Part shown: positions 45,369 through 56,154 of the stretch, in pieces | Layout of the letters: each line of letters begins with the position of its first letter | How positions within the stretch are numbered: the stretch's first letter is position 1 | Origin: Iris pallida | Taxonomy: Eukaryota; Streptophyta; Magnoliopsida; Asparagales; Iridaceae | Direction of reading: 5' to 3' | DNA: 64,000 nucleotides | NCBI GenBank assembly: GCA_029216955.1 | Contig: JANAVB010006998.1 | Location: forward strand, 1,974,692 to 2,038,691 | Made by a program: the position numbers and the translations under genes | Notes under the pieces: model-generated | Databases searched by the model: none | What the model saw: only the letters and a program-made list of their open reading frames with translations | Told to the model about the DNA's origin: nothing

Positions 45369-45481
45369 TCGCACAAGAACTAGAGTTTTTTCTTCAAAAG
45401 AGGAAAAAAATCTAAAAGAGAAGAAGAAAAAAAAAGAACAAGAAAAAGAGCAAAATAATTCTCTCTCTTCCACCCAAGCGC

Positions 45482-45491
45482 CTATTTATAG
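45482..45491 (-). promoter_or_regulatory. TATA box of the Tat A antisense gene
   Basis: ctataaatag on the minus strand, 114 bp before the ATG at 45368 and 281 bp inside the LTR boundary. The leader between is C/T- and T-rich. Tat B has the same layout (TATA at 55615, LTR edge at 55326). Confidence 0.6.
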
Positions 45492-45771
45492 GCTTGGGAT
45501 GTGCACGTAACCCCATAAGACATGACGCCAGCGACACTTCAAGTTTCGTGAAGGAGGTGGCTTTAAATCTTAAAAATGATTTATCATTTGCTTGACTTAG
45601 AAACCGAAGCGTAATCTATTCAGCCAAACAAATAGCATGTGCCAACACAGACATGAGCTTAAATGGCCATGCATCTAAACATGACATGCCCCCAATGTCT
45701 TTGCTACCCATGCTTCTTGATCAAAGTATTCCAAAACTTGTCTAAAGTTTTGAAAACTTTGAAAGGGGTCT
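45492..45771 (+). other. Tat A region between antisense promoter and LTR
   Basis: No ORF of interest. It ends in the conserved block caaagtattccaaaacttgt to ctttgaaaggggtct (45722-45771), the polypurine tract of a plus-strand element. Confidence 0.6.
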
Positions 45772-47526
45772 TGTAGAAGCATGAAATTTTAGGCGCATCT
45801 GGGGGTCGAAGTTTCTATGCGCCACAAACATCATGTGCCGAAGACACAGGACAATTTTTAGCACATCATTCAAAAATAGTAAAGATAAAAATCACATGAA
45901 GAAAGGATATATATTTATATATATATGAAAATCTATTACATAGCTTTTTTATTACATTGAAGTCTACTACAAAAATCTTAGTCTAAACTCTACGGCTAGG
46001 CGCATCACTATGATGTCTCAGCATAGGCACATTTATTCATCGTCACGAGCGAATTACTTCCTTGTCAACGAGTGAATCACTCCTCCTCAACGTACAGCCG
46101 TGGCTGCCAGCCTGTGGCTCTTCCAGCATAAACAAAGTTGGGGTACGACGATCCCAAACTCTGTATGCAACTTGGCACTCGATGTCGTCTTGTAGAAGAA
46201 CACTGCCAGTATGGTACATGGGCACAAGCTAACTCGATGCATCTTAGTCTTCTAAAGAAGTTCATGATCAAAATCAAATCTTCTTTGAACGAGGAGATCC
46301 ACATCCTACAGTACAACGTCCTGCCATGGGAGAGGATCGGACGAGTTCATCTTCACAGAGAAGTTGGATGAAATAAGAACAAACTCTCTCTCACCACTGC
46401 TACTTATAGGTCAGGCAACCAAAACACATTTGCCAAGTGGTAGTTCCCCGAAGTTAATGTGATGAACCTTGCATTGATAGCGATTAATTTGCCATCTCAA
46501 ATTCAGCTAAGTCAAAAGTCACCAATTCGAGCCTCGACACACTCAACAAAGTTGACCAAAGGAGATGCGCCCCACAACTGATGTGCCTCTTGGACAGATA
46601 CGCTCCCAGATATATGCGCTCTGTAACTAATGTGCGAAGGAGTACATGCACCCAATCAGCCGATGCTCCGACATAAGCTCGTCATCCATCAGAGCATTTA
46701 ATGTTGAATGTCAGAATTCAGTAGTATGCCACTCAAAGACTGTAATAATGATAGCTTTTTAGAAAATGAAGAGGCTTAATCATTAATCTTTTGTTGGTTA
46801 CAGCTGTGCTCTGCCACGTGGTCAGCAAAACACTCGCATGCGCCTCTACGGCCATGCGCTCAAACTTTGCAAGTACCTCCATGGCCATGCTCCCAGACTT
46901 GCTATTGATCCCAAAAGTTATATGCCAAAGTCTCCTTATGCTCTAGATCCTAGGCGCATCCAAGCAAATCATCCTGCAATAAACCAAAGATCTTTGATCA
47001 ATGAGCATGTCCTACGTGTCATTGACTCAGTTCTGCTTACAAGTGGATGCCAACCGCCTAAGATCTTAGTAATAACAAATTTCAACAACTAGCACGTGTT
47101 CGCTCCTCTATAGTCCAACAGTACAGTTTCAACCAGATTCGGTTCGAGATTCCTAGCGCAGCATCTATGCGCCTAACAAAGTCAGACACGTGGCGTCCTT
47201 ATGTGTAAAATCTTTATGTGTGCATCACATATGCGCACATAAATGGATTATTATGTTGCCTATAAATAGAAGGATCATTCCTTCATTTCAGTTTCTTCAA
47301 TCTTCAGCTTCCAGCTTCTTCGACTCATTACTTTCCCAGAGCAAGTTAGACATTCAGAGAGCTCGAGATCGTCATCAGATCGTCAACAGAGTAAAGAATC
47401 ACCTCTCCTTTGCCACGTTTTCCAGATAAAAATAAAAGTATTCTAAAAGGATTCCATCGAGATCCTACGTTTTACTATGTTCTGTTTGTTATTTATAAAA
47501 GTTCCTTTCAATAATTTTTAATGGCA
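45772..47526 (+). repeat. 3' LTR of Tat A (right end approximate)
   Basis: It starts TGTAGAAGC after the polypurine tract. The U3 holds many gcgcat/atgcgc motifs. A TATA box cctataaatagaagg lies at 47260-47274, followed by a C/T-rich leader. The end is placed near ttttaatggca at 47526 because sequence character changes there; it is not proved by a duplicate copy. Confidence 0.55.
46043..46350 (-). pseudogene. Small antisense ORF inside the Tat A U3
   Basis: Minus strand. A TATA-like ctataagtag (46402-46411) precedes the ATG at 46350 (MNSSDPLPWQDVVL), with a TAG after 14 codons. A frameshifted continuation, HTGSVLLQDDIECQVAYRVW to DSLVDKEVIRS, ends at 46043. A/T-rich sequence with possible poly(A) signals follows near 45950. 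No family. It may be a second accessory gene or just chance. Confidence 0.3.
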
Positions 47527-49600
47527 AACAACTCCATATTGTTTTCCTCCACAAAATTATTCGAAAATTGCCTCTACCACAAACGTGAGTGCATCGTGTT
47601 GGTGTCCAAATTTTTCCCGTGTTAGCCTTGGCGACCTCGGGTTCGACCTCGGGTGTCATTCCACTATAATGTATTATTACATATACATTATCATTTTCAT
47701 GTCCGACACACCAGACACATCCAATCAGTCCAATTTTTCGTATCCGACATATGGATACCAATCTCAATCCCTAAACCTAGCCCTAACCCTAAACTGTACT
47801 CGGCAAACGTACCCCCTCTAGTACCGTCCCAAAAACAAATACACACGACCGCCGCCAATACGACCAGCCGCCTACCCAAAATCCAAAAATATTATCACCT
47901 CCGCCACCATAAATAAAATGACAAAACTTACCTATAACCGTCGCCGCTTCCTCCTTGGCCTCCAACACGTCTGTCGTGGCCTGACCTGACAACCCAACCG
48001 TGGGAACAACCGTCGCCGATCTCGCACAACACCACCTTGCATCCTCCACGCCGGCGCCTGCTGAGGCCACGCGCGGGGCAAGCGCCTCCTCCTGGAGCGC
48101 CGAGACCGCCGCTCATTGTCACCCACGGTGGCCCCTTCCTCTTTACTCCGCCAAGTGCAGGTGCATTGCCCCCCAGATCTCCCTCTCGCACTCCTTCACT
48201 TCTCCCCCTCCGGCCTCTCTCCCTCTCAACTTCGTCTCCCCCTTCTTTCTTCTTCAAACACTTCTTTTTCTATGTTTTATAACTCCTCATGTGGAGAACC
48301 ATGGCGTATACAGCTGTTTATATTTTTTAATTTTCTCTTCTTTTTTACTAAAGAAATATCATATGTGCTATATAAAGTTTAGTATTTTATTTTTTATTTT
48401 TTTTCCTATTATCATTATTATTATGGTTATTATTATTTTTGTTTTATTATTATCATTGAATTATACCAGTACACATATATGTATATAGGTAGGTATAATT
48501 TAGTGTAATAATAGTAAGGATGCTATTGTTATTAATATTTTTGAGTATTTTATAAAATATATGTATTAATATTTATAAAGTGTATGAGAATTATTATACT
48601 ATACTTATGGTTTATAGCTTTAACCAAAAAAGTGTATTTGACAAAATTAAGTTTTAGGTTTTCAATATTCATCTAAAATATTTTGACTCATAGGAAGTGA
48701 CTTCCAAATGATTTCCTAGTATTACACAATATCCATCAAAAATATTTTTACTAATAGAAAACATAGTTTGCTACCAAAAATCATATTTTTACAACTTAGA
48801 GTTTTTTTTTTAGCCAAAAATGATTTTCTTGACTTTAAGTATTTTTTCCTAAGAATATTTTGACTCATAAAAACTAGTTTTAAGTATTATAAATATTTTT
48901 ATAAAAATCATGTATATACTATTTATCCATTTCCTTCTACCGTCCTCCTGTCCGTGACTAATCCCATTTTTCCTATTCCCTCGCCAATTATGTACCTATT
49001 TATGTCTTTCCTAGCTAAATTAATTCTTTTGGATCCGTTAGAACGGTCTGTGCCATCATCAGATGTCGTCTTGCATAGTTGTTATACCGAAGTCAACGTT
49101 GTGCCAACATGATAATCGTACCACACTAAGCGTCACTACCAGGCAAGATACCTTGCCATCTACTATCTATTTACTTTAGCTCATATATTACATGTATTTG
49201 TTTATTACTTCTTTTCTTGCAAAATAAATTGTGCTAGATAGAGATGCAAATTTTACTTTCTAGTTATATTTTCGGCTACTTAATTATGTCTATGCACATG
49301 TAGAATCCGCTACCAAAACTTCAATTTTTGATTAAATAACACTAGGGATTTTTGTGAGAATTTGATTTCAAGATCGCAATGGCATGAACCTAAGACTATA
49401 GGTGAGATATGCTAATATTTGGTTCTATATGGTCTCTGTGGTACTTAGATAGCCCAAATAGGTTATTTTAGCATTTTTGATTGTGTTTTGGACTTTTTGT
49501 TAATCTTTAGATATTTTGTAACTATAGTATTATTATTTTGAAAGGCTTTTAGAATTTTTGTAAGGGCACATGAGTTTATTCTAGAGGCCAAATATTTTAC
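47527..49600. other. Unresolved region
   Basis: Between the Tat A LTR and the next LTR. 47800-48290 is C-rich on the plus strand and gives overlapping ORFs on both strands, none with a recognisable domain. Its look (GC-rich block next to a C/T-rich leader) recalls the GC-rich part of the solo LTR at 37850-38600, so it may be part of another LTR. 48300-49600 is A/T-rich; I see nothing in it. Confidence 0.4.
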
Positions 49601-50115
49601 TAGGGTTTAAGGCCAAAAGTATTTTCTATAAATTTTTGGTAATTTTCTGTAATTTTTTTAAAATTAAATATAGGAAAAAATAATCTATTTCTAGGACTTC
49701 TAAGATTTATTATAGAAAAATCTAAGACCAAAAGTTGACCCCAAATATTTTTCTAGGGTTCAATAGGTTAGTTTATATTTCCTAAAAAACTCTAGAATTT
49801 TTTGGCTATTTTTTATATTTATTATGATTTTCTGTAAGTAAAATGGAGTTAAAAACTATTTTCTAGTAATTTAATGCTTATTCCCTCATTAATACCCAGT
49901 CAGCCGCGTTCTGGCCCTCTAGCCAGTCTCTGCCTTTTGGGAGCGGGCCCCAACTGTCAGCAGCCCTTCTCTGCGGGTTAGCGCTGACCCGGGTCTCCAA
50001 GCCACTCCTAAGCCGAGTCGAGCTCGGATCAAGACGAGCGACTTCTCCTCGACGTCCCGATCAGAGCGGGAGGCCGTGGATGCCGACGCGTGCCCCACTA
50101 AGCCGCAGCTCTCTC

Positions 50116-50165
<50 letters not shown>

Positions 50166-52007
50166 GAGTGAAAACCTAATTTATTAATTTGCCGCTTTTA
50201 GAAAGACTTCAGGAGAGAGACTAGGTTTTAATTTAGGTGTTCCTCAACGTTGTGAAGCGATTGCTGCCAATCCAAAGGAGCTTTTTGCGCACATTTTTTA
50301 TTGGAAGCGTATAGGGGTTAGGTTTCTGAATATGAAATTTGTTTTCATAAATTCTGAACCTAAATTTCTGAAAAAATCGTAGAGTGTCAGTTGTCCGAAA
50401 TTTGATATGTTTCGGTATTTTTGAGATTCCGGGGAAACCAGGAATCAGAATCATGAACCATTTGATGTTTCAAAAAGCTAACACAGAGATCTACGACATA
50501 TAATTTTCTCAGAGATTATTACTTTCATATAGTATTTTAATTAATTCGTATAGCTCAGTTTTGGCCAATGAATTATCGATTTGATCACGGTTAGCCATAA
50601 TGGCGATATCTTTTGACCTAAGCGTAATTTTGGGACATGGTCGATTCCGTTGCACTCGTGGTGCTGAAATCCAGTAGGGTGCATACTCAAGTCATAGAGT
50701 TTGTGTCGTTTGACCACTTAGTCAATGATACGCCTCAATTTGTGTGTCACGGTTCCCGAATTGGAAGTCATGACTTTTTTGGCCAAAAATTTGTGTTTAA
50801 CTTTTATTTCAAATTATATTATATTATATTATATTAGGTTTTTAGATAACTTATTCCATAATTAAATAGAATTTGTCATGTTAAATCATTAGCCACTTTC
50901 TAGGATTTTTAGAGTAGGATTTTCATATCTAACTTATGATCATTTATGTGTCGGGGTAAATCGAACAACGTCATGAGTCGCGATTCCATCCTTTTCTGAA
51001 GAAAGGCAAGTATCACTATGACCTATGTTGCGTTTATTTTATGCTGCATGTTCTTTTTTTCCTTAAACTGTTAGTCTTATCATTTTTATTACTGTGCACG
51101 AGAGTTATACTTATTCTCATAGCCATACATGTTCATATACTGCCTTCACTCAATGTTTAACGTTAAATGTAAATGTTTAAGTTTAAAGTTAATGTTAAAG
51201 TGATCATGTTTACTTGTGAGAGAGTCGAAAGAGAAAATACAACTAGTATGCATGTGGTCAACGCAATGTTCAAATCCACAATGCCAATGTTGATAGAAAT
51301 CGTTGCACAACACGTATCGACTGCCGTATGTCCTAACCTGTCAACATGCAAAAAAATTGTATTCTAAAACACACAGTACACATGCTTTGATCATTATTTC
51401 TATATTGATTATTGTTTGTCTTCCGTCAAGTCTATTTCATATTGTTCTCATGTCATAGTAGTATTTTTTTATCATATCGTGTTATGTCTATAGTTTTTCT
51501 TCCTTATTATTATTTCTTCATGCTTGTATAGTATACTTTGTAATGTAGTTTATAGTGATCTTGCTCTAATCCTAACTGGATAACTATTTTTCAGCTTTAG
51601 ACGACGTGATTTGTCCCAAGGTTTATGGTGCATATCTTGGTGACACTGACGTTACCAATGTGCTGGTTGCTTATACTGATGTGGAGTAGAATATTTCTTC
51701 CTTATTCTCTTTCATATTATTCTTAGCCAGTGAGCTTAGAGGACTTTAGTTTAGTTGTTTTATAATTTATTTTTAGCTGGTTTGTTCCCGAGACTATCTT
51801 GAGTTGTAGTAGATTCTTCTTTAAATAATTTATTAAGACTTTAAGTTTAATATCTTTGTCTTGACTTAGTTGTTGTGGATGATATATGTGGAGTATGTAC
51901 TTGTTATGGATAATGCTTATCATAGACAACATACTATTGCTGATGCTGCAGTATAGGCTGGGCTTGGACACGTTCTCGTATCCCAAAAGAGGGTACGGGT
52001 CGTGAGA
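49601..52007 (+). repeat. Decayed Tekay/TR-GAG-type 5' LTR (start uncertain)
   Basis: The right end is recognisable: gctgcagtataggctgggct then gggtacgggtcgtgag is the diverged form of the family's LTR terminus. The TATA region has become a (TA)n run (50119-50160), followed by an aggttttaatttaggtgttc leader. The left limit is a guess from A/T-rich sequence resembling the start of the 3' copy at 53900. Confidence 0.55.
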
Positions 52008-53109
52008 ATTTTAGAGACCACCCTCATTGTGTTGCATTCATAGGCCTTGACACATTTGTGCGACAAAGTCATGAGTCGCATATAGAACCCGAACATGCGT
52101 AGCTGGCTGGCCACCGGTATGTACAGGTCGTGCGTTAGGATATAACTGTGAATAGATTTGTACAAAAGACTTAGAGGTTATTAAGGATAAAACAGTATTG
52201 TGGAGATGATGCATGTATAATATCATTAGGGGAAGGAGACAGCTATTAGCGTAGGGGTTACTATTTATTTTTACATACACTTATGGGCCGATAGTGACTC
52301 GAATGAGCACTACTTACTGCCACTTCTAATTTTCCTCTAGATTCTATTAGTGACTCGGCCGAAACGCTAGTATGCCGTGCATTTTACTTTTACTCAAGAT
52401 GCCACTAGTGATTCGGTCGGAACGCTAATGTGTCATGCACTTACTAAATTGGATCTTAAAGCCCCTGCGTAGAACGTTGTCTTCAAAGTGCATTGTTTCA
52501 CATATAATAGTTAGGTGACCCTTATCTGTTTAGACATATGTACTTTTTTGTTTAATTTATGTACTTATGCTTGATCGTGACACGAAACGGTATTTTATCA
52601 CAAATTAGGATGTCACCTCACGTCCTTGTTTCGTTTTTGGGTGGTACACTAATTTGAGGATGACATATTATTCCATTTTATGATCCAAAATATTATTTGA
52701 GCAGTTTATATTCATTTACATGGCATGTTTTTTGTATCTTATTACGTCCCTCTTTGGACCTAGTAATTTCTTCAAGTGTGTGTTCTTATCTTTTCACATA
52801 GGTTCTAGCCAAGGCCGTGATCTTCTCTACTCCTTCGAAGATGACTTGCTCTTAGATCTTTCTTTGCTACTTTTGACAAATTGATTCATTTGATATGTAA
52901 TAATTCTCTTTTCAAATAGTTGGTAGTGTATTTGTCTCCGTCCAAAAAACTTATAAAGCGACAATTCATAGTTGATTTATGATATCTTTATTATTTTTAA
53001 ATTTTGTGGATGAGATAAGTTTGTCATGGTTATACTGCATTCACAGCTTATGTATATTTATTATACAGCTGACATGTCCATGTACCTAGTCCTACATATT
53101 TTGGGACTG
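52008..53109 (+). other. Leader region of the decayed element
   Basis: About 1.1 kb without readable genes. Two diverged copies of a unit (agtgactcggccgaaacgct at 52349-52368 and agtgattcggtcggaacgct at 52407-52426) lie about 58 bp apart. No tRNA-Ile primer site is recognisable. Confidence 0.45.
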
Positions 53110-53460
53110 GGGCGTTACACAAGGCATAGAGGCGAACCTAGATCCTAAACATAAGAAAGACTATGATAAAGGACGAGACCCTAATCCTAGACAGTCGAAG
53201 CATCACAATGGCCAGCAAAAGACTTTTCAGGATTAAGTCCCGATTCAGCAGTTGCAGATGATTCAGAAGCCACCTTATGTCTAGCATACATAGAAGCAAC
53301 TTGAGGTCACTTGCAATTTTTATAAGAGAACAAGACACAAGTGGAAGGAATACATGATGAGGTTAGGATAATGCCTCCATTGTGGATCGAGTAATCCTAG
53401 AGTCGGAGACTGTCCATACAGAAGATTCTAGATCCTAGTGGGAGAAGTGTTTGGTGGATT
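53110..53460 (+). pseudogene. gag: Gag zinc-knuckle remnant
   Basis: Frame fragments with stops. CNFYKRTRHKWKEYMMRLG, a TAA, then CLHCGSSNPRVGDCP at about 53311-53415 match the two-knuckle arrangement of the TR-GAG protein (CAYC...CLIC...), with Tyr and Arg replacing ligands in the first knuckle and the final Cys of that knuckle lost. There is no pol, and the interior (52008-53898) is about 1.9 kb, the same size as in the intact TR-GAG element. Confidence 0.6.
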
Positions 53461-54198
53461 CATGATTCTATTTCTAGATAGGGGTATGATTGAGCAACAA
53501 TATCATAATAGTTAGACCATGTAGTAGTTTTAGTAACGAGAGACGATAGTTTCTTTTTCTTTTTTGCATGTCCTACCTCATAATCAATTTGATTTCCCCG
53601 TCATTGTAATAGTGATTTTCCCTATCCAACATTCGTTGATAAAAATATAGTATTAGATTTCAATTCTATTGTGATTAAATAATTTTCTTTATCGTGCCAA
53701 AATTTTGATTCTTTATCATGATGATTTAATTCTGATCGTGCCTAGAATTCGATTCTATTATTCCTCGTGCTAAGATTTCGATCAAACCTTTTGATTATAA
53801 GATATTACCATCTCTATATTTGATCATGCTTCGATTCCATCGTGTGAACTCACGCCATTCCAAATTTTAAGGATAAAATTTCTTTAAGGTGGGTAGATTT
53901 TTAAGCCCTTGAAATCGATTTCAATATTTTTCTATGATTTATCAGAAATTTTTTTGAATTTTTCAAATTTTAAAAATGTTTATTTTATTTTTTGAAAACC
54001 AATATATTTTTAGTTATGGTTTGATTTAAATATTTGATATGATTTATTTAGTCATAGAATGGCTAAATCCACGAATTGGACCAGAGCCCATGGATTTAGT
54101 CATGAACCATGGCCTATGGATATGATTAGCTTTTCCTAACTAAATTAGTTAAGCTAACTAATTATTGATTAGTGGTTAGTCTTGGCTAACTATGCCAT
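53461..54198 (+). repeat. 3' end of decayed element: polypurine tract and truncated 3' LTR
   Basis: Up to about 53855 there is A/T-rich sequence without genes. Then ttttaaggataaaatttctt and taaggtgggtaga match the polypurine context of Tekay and TR-GAG. The LTR starts near 53899 and is cut after 300 bp by the insertion of Tat B at 54199. Confidence 0.55.
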
Positions 54199-55326
54199 TG
54201 TTTCACTTAACAAAAATGCCTTGAGAATTGGCTTTTGGAAATAAAACGAGAAAAAGTACAAGAAGTACAAATTTGATTCTGGAAAAGAATTGCTGTAGAA
54301 GTCTGATCTATAAATGATCACTTTGTTCCTTGGACCATACGATGATGATGAAGATCGCTGCTTGAAGATGAACAACTTGGAAGAACTAAGTCACCAGAAA
54401 GGTATCGACGCACTTGGGCACTGATGGCGAGGCCGAATGCTTTCCTGCTTTGCTTCACTCTGTTCTGAAAGAAAGGTTGAAGAAGAATGCTCTAGAGAAT
54501 CAAAAATCTCTGAGTTCTAATCTCTCTGTCTTCTCTCCTGTCTCTGTGTGTCTGTCTGTCTGTATTTGAAAAAATAAGTCTATTTATAGACTTGGGCTCT
54601 TGTGCGTAAAAACTCAGCAAATGTTTCGTCTTTACGCTAACAACTGCCACCCACGACCGAAGTCATCCTCTGTATATGTTAACACATGTCCCATCATTTC
54701 AGTAAGAATAGGATGCACGTACACACGTTCTTCGAGATGTGGGGCATGAAAGCCATGTAGGCAGACCACGTTCTCAACTGATGAAGAAGAATAGGGCGTA
54801 AAACAACCCCAATGTATTCTGAGCGTAAAGTAGTGGACTAGGCGTAAAACATCCCTGTCATAGATTTCCTGCGTAAAGTGGTTATTAAATAACCTTGAGC
54901 GTAAAGTAGCCCAAATAGACTTTACGCGCACGTCGACTTTCGAGCGTAAAAACTCATATAATCTCCATGCGTAAAAGAAGCTATAGTGTGAGCGTAAAGT
55001 AGCTCAGTCCACATACTAAACGACAACATTGGTCTCTGTATAAAACAAATCCCTTCGAAATCTGTGGTATATGCCGTCATCAATATCTTCATGTCAGACT
55101 TTGCATTAAATGCGAGACTTTGACAGCTTTGTCCAGCGTAAAAGGAGGGTTAGCCTATCTTAGGCGTAAAACCATTATCTTGACCCTGGCTGCTTTAGGC
55201 GTAAAAGCGATTAGCCTTGTCTTGGGCGTAAAGTATTTAACCTCCCTGCGGCGTAAAGTAGATCAATTTGAGTAGAATGATCTATCACTTTGACTCATTC
55301 TGTGAAGCACTTTTTACGCTCCTACA
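54199..55326 (-). repeat. 3' LTR of Tat B
   Basis: 1128 bp, TGTAGGAGCG at 55326 to GTGAAACA at 54199 on the minus strand. A TATA box (ctataaatag in a gtctataaatagac palindrome, 54579-54592) and a C/T- and GA-rich leader leave about 380 bp of R-U5. The U3 (54600-55326) carries about twenty copies of GCGTAAA, mostly in one orientation. The start is fixed by the polypurine tract; the end by the TG/CA rule only. Confidence 0.7.
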
Positions 55327-55341
55327 AGACCCCCTTCAAAG
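55327..55341 (-). other. Polypurine tract of Tat B
   Basis: ctttgaagggggtct on the minus strand, identical to that of Tat C and one base from Tat A. The upstream 40 bp are also conserved. Confidence 0.75.
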
Positions 55342-55614
55342 TTTTCAAATATATCCAAAATTTGAAACACTTTGAACAGCAGCGTAAAAGTTGAGATTTG
55401 TCCAGTCAGCATAAAATTCGGGATACGCAACAGTCATCCACGTAAAAGCGGGGATATCCAACAGTCGGCGTAAAATATCATTGATTAGTGTTGGTCAACA
55501 TTTAACCGTCACAATAAATTTTTTTCTCGAAACTTTCGAATGCCTTTTCACTTCCCCGAGTTTGCATTAATAATGAACAGTTTCCAATGAGGAATATTGA
55601 GAGTTGATTTAATT

Positions 55615-55919
55615 GTATAAATGAGGAGAAATTCTTCATCCTTGTCATTTATCTTCGTAGTGACATGGCGCCATAGAAGGAGATTAACAATGAAGAGGCT
55701 TCGGGCTCAAGGATTGACTTTGAGCGAGCACGCAACTTTGTAGAGTGCTTTGGATTAACTCCAGCAGTCTTCAGTCGCATCGATGGTGGTCCTCCGACTG
55801 CATATGAGGGCTCAGGAGATGCAGAAGGGTTTTTAAATCTGATGCTTCGCTCTGGGATTCGCAACATGCGCGAGTTAGGTGCCTCCCTTCGTCAACCCAA
55901 CGAAGGAGAGAGAAAATGA
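55615..55919 (+). pseudogene. Tat B antisense gene 1
   Basis: Antisense to the element. TATA box gtataaatga at 55615-55624, 289 bp inside the LTR edge. ATG at 55665 gives Met-Ala-Pro, then TAG at 55674, then 80 open codons to TGA at 55917: INNEEASGSRIDFERARNF, GFLNLMLRSGIRNMREL. Acidic, helical, no known domain. A poly(A)-like aataaag lies at about 55975. The start and promoter spacing match the Tat A antisense gene at 45368, whose first residues are MAPK. The stop may be a recent Gln-to-TAG change. Confidence 0.5.
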
Positions 55920-56154
55920 TTTTCCATGTATTGTGACTCTTTTATATGTAGGGGTCCACTCCCTCCTTTTTATAAATAAAGTTTTGATGTTAATATCATC
56001 TGTTGGTACATAGAACTGTTCAACACTTCTTTTGACTGCTTCTATGGTTGTTCATTCCCAAGAAACAAACCGACACGTGGCGTCTGTCTTGTGGTCACGA
56101 GAGCCTTTCAATAGGATCTTTTCCCGAAATAGACTTCCAACAGTTTCTTCAGTC

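Noticed and set aside
45193..45510. Plus-strand ORF of about 105 codons
   Set aside because: It is antisense to the MAPKAPRG start and its T-rich leader; Lys/Glu runs come from that leader.
47928..48488. ORFs in the C-rich block, one with a possible splice donor and TATA-like sequence on the minus strand
   Set aside because: Low-complexity Gly/Arg or Pro/Ser translations with no family match; more likely part of an LTR.
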